From Inia geoffrensis (lineage: Eukaryota; Chordata; Mammalia; Artiodactyla; Iniidae): a DNA stretch of 64,000 nucleotides. The position numbers were made by a program, and so were the translations under genes. The notes beneath the pieces were generated by a model. That model had not been told where the DNA came from and made no database searches. It was given only the letters and a program-made list of their open reading frames with translations. Shown piece by piece: positions 58,431-64,000 of this stretch. The DNA lies in NCBI GenBank assembly GCA_036417435.1, contig CM070901.1, positions 6,422,001 through 6,486,000 on the forward strand, read 5' to 3'. Within the stretch, counting starts at the first letter, position 1. The number at the start of each line of letters is the position of its first letter.

Positions 58431-58855
58431 AAGGAAATTTGATGAGTATATGCACAAGTAACATACTAGGAATAGAGAGGTAAGAAATGAAACACTATAT
58501 ATACTTTTTTAACTTCCACCATCAACTAAGCCTTCTTTGTGTGAGGCTTGTCATGCCCCTAGGATCAGAGAGGCTTCCCCCAGCTACAGTCAAGTTACAT
58601 CCTATTTTCAGTGCGTTGCATAATAAATGCATAATAGCAGGTAGACGGGAGGGAATAAGGAAGAGGAAATACTAACACAGGGGCACACACAGCACATGAG
58701 CAGCAAAGTGTGTGACCTGATCTGTCTTCTCCTGGCAGATATTACAGTGCTTAAGTGGTGCTGGTCCGAAGAGAATGAAATGACAAGAGAAAAAACAGCA
58801 ACAAAAGGTGATCCTGCATTTTAATATGATTATTCTTTAACTTCAGTGGACCTCA
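58431..58855. other. Unassigned DNA
   Basis: No gene or repeat was recognised. Confidence 0.5.
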
Positions 58856-58859
58856 TGAT

Positions 58860-58995
58860 AACCCTGAGACCTTGTGCAAATGCAGATTTCAGGTCCATGG
58901 AATAAAAATTTCAGTCAGTCAGTATGGTTGTTGCCAGAGAATCTTCATTTTTTATGCTCCTCAACTTAACCTAAAGTTTAAGAAATACTACTATA
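58860..58995 (+). mobile_element. MER5A-like DNA transposon remnant
   Basis: 'tgcaaatgcagatttcaggtcc', 'cagagaatcttcattttt', 'aacctaaagtttaagaaatact' follow the MER5A order 'gcaaatgcagattctcaggccc ... ctaaagtttgagaaccact'. Confidence 0.6.
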
Positions 58996-58999
58996 TTCC

Positions 59000-60495
59000 T
59001 TCAAGGAGAGCCTGCAATTCCAGGGAACCCCATGTCTCCGTTTATTAAGCAAAAGTGGAAGGTCTGTATGGTCTTTTAAAAATGTATTTTCTATTGTCAA
59101 AATTTTTAAATTTTCACTACAACTGACACTTGATAGAAGAGCAGTAAGCATTTCTTCCAATACCAAAATATAAACAGTATTTTATTGGATGATTTAGTTC
59201 GTATGAGATCTGAGATTTAATTGTTAGATTGACAATTATAAGGTTAATGAGTAAATTCAAAATAAATTTCTTATTTAAAAATATTAATAAATACAAATTC
59301 CTACAAGGACATGCATATAAGCATCAAAGCCCTTGTATTAAAAACATTGATTCCAGTTCTCTCAAGGAATCTGCTACTGAAAATTGTCTGACTTTTGGTT
59401 TCAATTTTAATATTAAGTGTATCTGAATTTAAAAGTATGGTTTCATAATATATAATATAAGTGTCATAACTATAACACTTATAAACTACATCAAATAAAA
59501 TCTCAAAAAATCACAAATCACATCCATTGTTGGCTACCAAAAATTCCAGGGGAAGAATCTTATTTATAAACTAGGTATATGCATCTAATCAGTATACACA
59601 GATATAAATGAAATAAGAACAGACTATGGTATACCTATATTTTTCTTCTCCCATTCTTCATCATATTATTATTATTTTGAAGCCTCTGAGTTGTGAAAAG
59701 ACTTACTTGAACTTTCAAAAAACAATTTCATTTGGGAGCCAGAAGAACTTTTAAAACCAGCAGTATGAATTTTCCGGGCAAGCAAAACAGTGATATTTAT
59801 AGTGATTTTGTTCACAAGGCTGCTTATTAAACTGTTCTGCCCTATCCAATTTGAAGATGAGCCATCTAAGTCATAAGTGGAGAAGCATTTGAGTTTTTTA
59901 TGAAATTTTATATTGTGCTATATTGTTTTTAAATATAATACCTGCTATTGTCAGTTCCATTTTGACTATTCGTAGAGCCATAGAGTCATTATCTCCCTGA
60001 AGCTAGAGTAAGAATCTGAGACTAGAAAAATAATAATAATAATAATAATAACATAAACAGGCAGGCCAAAAGAAGAAATGTGGTCGAGTAGAATAATACG
60101 GTGGAGAGGGTATAAGGATTGTTCTATGCTTTAAGCATTTATTTACCCCTGGAAAGTAGATAAATATTTTAATAAAAATACAATCACTTTGTTACATATT
60201 TGTATTCTGTTTTTGGAACTCATCATACAAAATTAATAGGACAATGTACATTTTACTAAATGAGGAAAATATAAAAGCACACACAAATCCTCATCAGCCC
60301 AATACTTTCCTTCCACTTTGGATGACACAGTATCTCAACGATAGAGTTTTTTGTGGTTTAGCACAATATAATGAAAATCAGAACTTTTCAAAACTGCTTA
60401 CTAGTAATAGCCACAGGGTTTCTGTCACTCCTCATTTATATATCCTGAATAAATGCTCCAAGCAAATGGTAGCTGAAGTTTATAAATACGAACTG
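59000..60495. other. Unassigned AT-rich intergenic DNA (1.5 kb)
   Basis: No gene or RNA was recognised. An AAT trinucleotide run lies at 60029-60050. A 97-codon + frame (60244-60537) runs into L1 sequence and resembles no known protein. Confidence 0.5.
60029..60050. repeat. (AAT)n microsatellite
   Basis: About seven AAT/ATA units. Confidence 0.85.
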
Positions 60496-60509
60496 ATATC
60501 AAATTGTTT

Positions 60510-60934
60510 TTTTTTTAACATCTTTATTGGAGTATAATTGCTTTACAATGTTGTGTTAGTTTCTGCTGTCTAACAAAGTGAATCAGCTATATGTATACAT
60601 ACATCCCCACATCCCCTCCCTGTTGCATCTCCCTCCCACCTTCCCTATCCCACACCTCATTTCTCCAGAGAAGATATACAGATTGCCAACAAACACATGA
60701 AAGGATGCTCAACATCACTAATCATTAGAGAAATGAAAATCAAAACTACAATGAGGTATCATCTCACACCAGTCAGAATGGCCATCATCAAAAAATCTAG
60801 AAAAAATAAATGCTGGAGAGGGTGTGGAGAAAAGGTAACCCTCTTGCACTGTTGGTGGGAATGTAAATTGATACAGCCACTATGGAGAACAGTATGGAGG
60901 TTCCTTAAAAAACTGAAAATAGAACTACCACATG
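60510..60934 (-). mobile_element. L1 with internal inversion (twin priming)
   Basis: 60510-60655 is an L1 3' UTR in antisense after a poly-T. At 60656 it switches abruptly to L1 ORF2 C-terminal sequence in sense orientation (+ frame with '[19 protein letters not shown]'), ending at about 60934. One insertion, because a single TSD brackets both parts: TCAAATTGTTT (60499-60509) and TCAAGTTGTTT (60935-60945), one difference. This is the known product of twin priming during L1 integration. Confidence 0.9.
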
Positions 60935-60945
60935 TCAAGTTGTTT

Positions 60946-61285
60946 CAAGTAGCTGTCTCCTGCTGGTATTTCTAAAAGAATTTCTTCAGAAACTATCTGA
61001 ATCATGAGAAACCAAAAGGAATACTGCTTACTATTTGGTTGGAAATTGCAGAAAACCACTTTAAAAAAAAATCTCTCCTGTCCAGAAATTACTCTTCTGT
61101 GGCTGATTGTGGCAGTTCACAAGGTTGTCAAAGAACCAAAAGCTTTCTACCCTGCAGTTCTGTCCTAACTAAGCTCTGACAGTTATGCTCATGCTTCAGA
61201 ATGACTGTGGCAGCTCCAGGCTTCATACCCACCCTTAGCCATCAGGAAGTCAGAAAGGCAAGAGGAGGGCATTGACCCTGGTTTT
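60946..61285. other. Unassigned DNA between two L1s
   Basis: No gene or repeat was recognised. Confidence 0.5.
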
Positions 61286-61301
61286 AAGAATGCTTCATGG
61301 A

Positions 61302-61844
61302 TAGATAAAGAAGATGTGGCACATATACACAATGGAATATTATTCAGCCATAAAAGAAACGAAATTGAGCTATTTGTAATGAGGTGGATAGACCTAGAGT
61401 CTGTCATACAGAGTGAAGTAAGTCAGAAAGAGAAAGACAAATACTGTATGCTAACACATATATATGGAATTTAAGAAAATAAAATGTTATGAAGAACCTA
61501 GGGGTAAGGCAGGAATAAAGACACAGACCTACTGGAGAACGGACTTGAGGATATGGGGAGGGGGAGGGGTGAGCTGTGATAGGGCGAGGGAGGGGCATGG
61601 ACATATATATACTAACAAACATAAGGTAGATAGCTAGTGGGAAGCAGCCACTTGGCACAGGGATATAGGCTCCGTGCTTTGTGACCGCCTGGAGGGGTGG
61701 GATAGGGAGAGTGGGAGGGAGGGAGACGCAAGAGGGAAGAGATATGCGAACGTGTGTATATATATAACTGATTCACTTTGTTATAAAGTAGAAACTGACA
61801 CACCATTGTAAAGCAATTATACCCCAATAAAGATGTTAAAAAAA
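61302..61844 (+). mobile_element. 5'-truncated L1 3' end (sense)
   Basis: End of ORF2 ('[15 protein letters not shown]'-type region near 61305-61380) and the full cetartiodactyl L1 3' UTR, with AATAAA at 61826-61831 and an A-tail. TSD ATGCTTCATGGA occurs at 61290-61301 and about 61847-61858 (12 bp, perfect, extended by A). Confidence 0.93.
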
Positions 61845-61859
61845 AAATGCTTCATGGAA

Positions 61860-62300
61860 GTTCAGCTCACATACAATTGGCCAGAACTTCGTCACGTGAC
61901 TACATCCAGCTGCTAAGAAAACTAAGAAATGGACTCTTATTTTGGGCAGCCACATGCCCACAAAAAAAATTGAGGTTTTTTTCATAGAATAAAAGAGGAC
62001 AGATATTGTGGAACAACTCTCAGTCTCTGTCATAGCCTCTCTATTTGGATACCGTAAATGCCCATACTTGCCTCCCTAAGGAGGACGCACAATCCAGTTA
62101 CTGCTTTCAGCTCAAAGTTCATGATCTCAGGATTATATTTAGCCTTCTCGTCAAAAGCTGTAACTCTTCATGGTCTTGTGACCTATAATAAAGGACATAT
62201 TATTGTCCCTAACACAAAGTAAAAAGAAAAATAACTGCACCTGGCAAGACCTACTTGGCGGAAAGGAGTGTGGGAAACAGAGCAGTCACTGATCCATAGC
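61860..62300. other. Unassigned DNA
   Basis: 62040-62280 might be part of an old interspersed element cut by L1s together with 62460-62700 and 62920-63540. Not identified. Confidence 0.4.
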
Positions 62301-62304
62301 CCTT

Positions 62305-62455
62305 TTTAAAAAAATTCATTTTTATTGGAGTAGCTTGACAAGGTTGTGTTAGCTTCCACTGCACAACGAAATGAATCAGCCATACACATACAGATATCCC
62401 CTCCCTTTTGGACTTCCCTCCCATTTAGGTTACCACAGTGCATTAGGTAGAGTCC
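62305..62455 (-). mobile_element. Short L1 3' end (antisense)
   Basis: 'catttttattggagtagcttgacaaggttgtgttagcttcc' to 'gtgcattaggtagagtcccc' is a diverged L1 3' UTR of about 150 bp. Confidence 0.75.
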
Positions 62456-62700
62456 CCTCAGATTCCACTGAGCTGAAATTGTAAAGATCCCTTTCTGTGC
62501 AGGGGACGAAGTTTCTCATTTAGCCCATTTGGCACTGCCTGCTTCTTTTCTGGGAAGAAATTCCTTTCACCAGCGTCCTCCAGGGACCATGACTGCTTTT
62601 TGGGAAGGTCTTTATCCTCAGTAACCCACACAGAAGAATAAGAGGTGGGCGTTGAGCACATGATTGTCTTGGTGGCTACAAAGCCTTTATGGCCTCTATC
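62456..62700. other. Unassigned DNA
   Basis: No gene was recognised. See 61860-62300 for a possible link. Confidence 0.4.
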
Positions 62701-62724
62701 CTGCTGGTGTTTTTTTTTTTTTTT

Positions 62725-62800
62725 TTCTTTTAATGCCCTTAATTTTTATGCTTATTGAAGTATGATTTACATATCATTCACAAATTTTAAGTATTGATGA
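62725..62800 (-). mobile_element. Possible old L1M 3' end (antisense)
   Basis: After a T/C-rich tract, 'tgcttattgaagtatgatttacatatcattcacaaatttt' resembles older L1 3' ends ('ttattgaagtataatttacatacaataaaa'). Confidence 0.5.
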
Positions 62801-62811
62801 CTTTTTTATGC

Positions 62812-62912
62812 TTTTTTTTTTTACATCTATATTGGAGTATAATTGCTTTACAATGGTGTGTTGATTTCTGCTTTATAACAAAGTGAATCAGTTATACATA
62901 TACATATGTTCC
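62812..62912 (-). mobile_element. Very short L1 3' end (antisense, about 100 bp)
   Basis: Poly-T then 'acatctatattggagtataattgctttacaatggtgtgttg' to 'cagttatacatatacatatg'. Only the last 90 bp of an L1 were copied. Confidence 0.82.
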
Positions 62913-62914
62913 CA

Positions 62915-63624
62915 TTTGAGAGCCCAAGAGTTTCTTCAGGGATTAAACAACTATGGAATATTTCAGGTTAGACTTTTTATCTCTGTGGCAATAAATTTCC
63001 ATAAAATTTCCAGACTTCAGTTGTTTTGCTTCTGGGCAGTTCTGCAAATGGGCAACCATAGGCAAATACTATACAGACATAAAGCCTGAAGACCCTGGCC
63101 TTTTACTTACTGGGCTTAGTATCATGGCCACCATCACCATAGCCTGACTGGTAGCTCTTCTGTGGTCATCTGAGGCAAATGACACTCTTAATCAGGTCTT
63201 TGCTGCTATACCCTGATGCCTGGTATGGGACTATTTATGTAGGTGTTTAAAAAATGTATGAGGACACGTGATGTTAAGGACACCATTATGAGCAACTGAT
63301 TATCATCCTTTCTCTCTGGGATACAGATGGTTTTAAAACAGCAAAACTTAGATTGTAGAACAGAGATCACCCTGAGCAGACATATTCCTTTCATCTCTGT
63401 CTGTAAACTGACTATTTCTAGGAGTTTGCAAAAATCTAGTAGAAGCAGTCAACATCCAGACCAGAGCACCATGGTATTGCTGACTGAAGTTTTGATCAAA
63501 TATTTTTCTACAAATATTTCTACAAAGCAATAAAGATTATCACTTTGTCAGCTTACAAACTTAAGTCCATGTTACCTACTAAGTTAATACCACAGATTTT
63601 TAAGTGAAGCCTTTTTAATGTAAA
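62915..63624. other. Unassigned DNA
   Basis: Moderately complex sequence with an AATAAA at about 63529. It could be remnant retroelement DNA. No recognisable protein in either 60+ codon frame. Confidence 0.4.
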
Positions 63625-63638
63625 CTATAGTCATTTAT

Positions 63639-63860
63639 TTTATTTATTTATTTATTTTTTTTTTTTTTTGCGGTACGCGGGCCTCTCACTGTTGTGGCCT
63701 CTCCCACTGCGGAGCACAGGCTCCGGACGCGCAGGCTCAGCGGCCATGGCTCACGGGCCCAGCCGCTCCGCGGCATGTGGGATCTTCCCGGACCAGGGCA
63801 CGAACCCGTATCCCCTGCATCGGCAGGCGGACTCTCAACCACTGCGCCACCAGGGAAGCC
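63639..63860 (-). mobile_element. CHR-2-type SINE (antisense), near consensus
   Basis: An ATTT-rich poly-T tail is followed by the complete SINE in reverse, with few differences from the other copies and most CpGs kept. TSD CTATAGTCATTTAT occurs at 63625-63638 and 63861-63874 (14 bp, perfect). Probably one of the youngest insertions in the window. Confidence 0.94.
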
Positions 63861-64000
63861 CTATAGTCATTTATAATAAGCTGTGTCCAGGTATGGAATT
63901 CTATATTAATTAAGGTTCAATTTGGCAATGAGTGAAAGAATAAAAGTTCAAATAACAGAAACTTAAACTGATAAGGTTTAAGTCTCCCAGTTAAAAATTC

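Noticed and set aside
1..64000. CRISPR arrays, operons, bacterial or phage content
   Set aside because: No regularly spaced direct repeats, ribosome-binding sites or dense coding. All features are mammalian nuclear.
1..64000. Intact tRNA genes, U6, 5S or 7SK copies
   Set aside because: Only tRNA-like heads of CHR SINEs and the Y3 pseudogene were found. No complete cloverleaf or snRNA was recognised by eye; a tRNAscan/Infernal run would be decisive.

Overview
The window is vertebrate nuclear DNA from a gene-poor, AT-rich region of a mammal, most likely a cetacean. The strongest evidence is twelve copies (some partial) of a tRNA-derived SINE of about 200 bp whose consensus starts near GGGCTTCCCTGGTGGCGCAG and ends in an A-tail, matching the CHR-2 family. 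Two longer CHR-1-type relatives and many copies of the cetartiodactyl L1 3' end (TTTATTGGAGTATAATTGC when antisense) accompany them. I saw no ruminant BovB or Bov-tA. These family names come from memory, not from a search.

I found no multi-exon host gene. Almost all long reading frames are shadows of L1 ORF2, L1 ORF1 or CHR SINEs. The one clear exception is an uninterrupted 164-codon ORF at 13875-14369. It is an intronless retrocopy of DPPA3 (STELLA/PGC7), with its own 3' UTR, AATAAA signal and A-tail. One small-RNA pseudogene is present: an RNY3 (Y3 RNA) retrocopy at 31981-32083, minus strand.

Layout. 1-1550 is the antisense 5' UTR of an L1 that runs off the left edge. 1.5-5 kb holds old L1 and MLT1-like fragments, a MIR and two CHR SINEs. 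5029-7656 is a mariner split by an L1 that seems to carry a 3' transduction. 9-12 kb has four CHR or L1 insertions and two consecutive L1 3' ends. 12.5-14.7 kb is an old L1 followed by the DPPA3 retrocopy. 15-30 kb is mostly unassigned AT-rich DNA with scattered MIR, L2, CHR and L1M pieces. 30-39.8 kb is a nearly continuous block: Tigger1 end, old L1M (carrying the Y3 pseudogene and a CHR-1), a 4.7 kb younger L1 with decayed ORF1 and ORF2, then an oppositely oriented L1. 40-53 kb has CHR SINEs, MLT1/MIR/L2 remnants, micro- and minisatellites and an L1M/HAL1-like block. 53-64 kb has several 5'-truncated L1s with visible target-site duplications (TSDs), one with a twin-priming inversion, and three CHR SINEs.

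No gene network or operon-like system is visible. Most of the history is L1 reverse transcriptase acting on itself (L1), on SINEs (CHR), on an mRNA (DPPA3) and on a small RNA (Y3), with a few older DNA transposons and LTR fragments beneath. I did not find an undescribed biological system. The DPPA3 retrocopy is the locus most worth following up.
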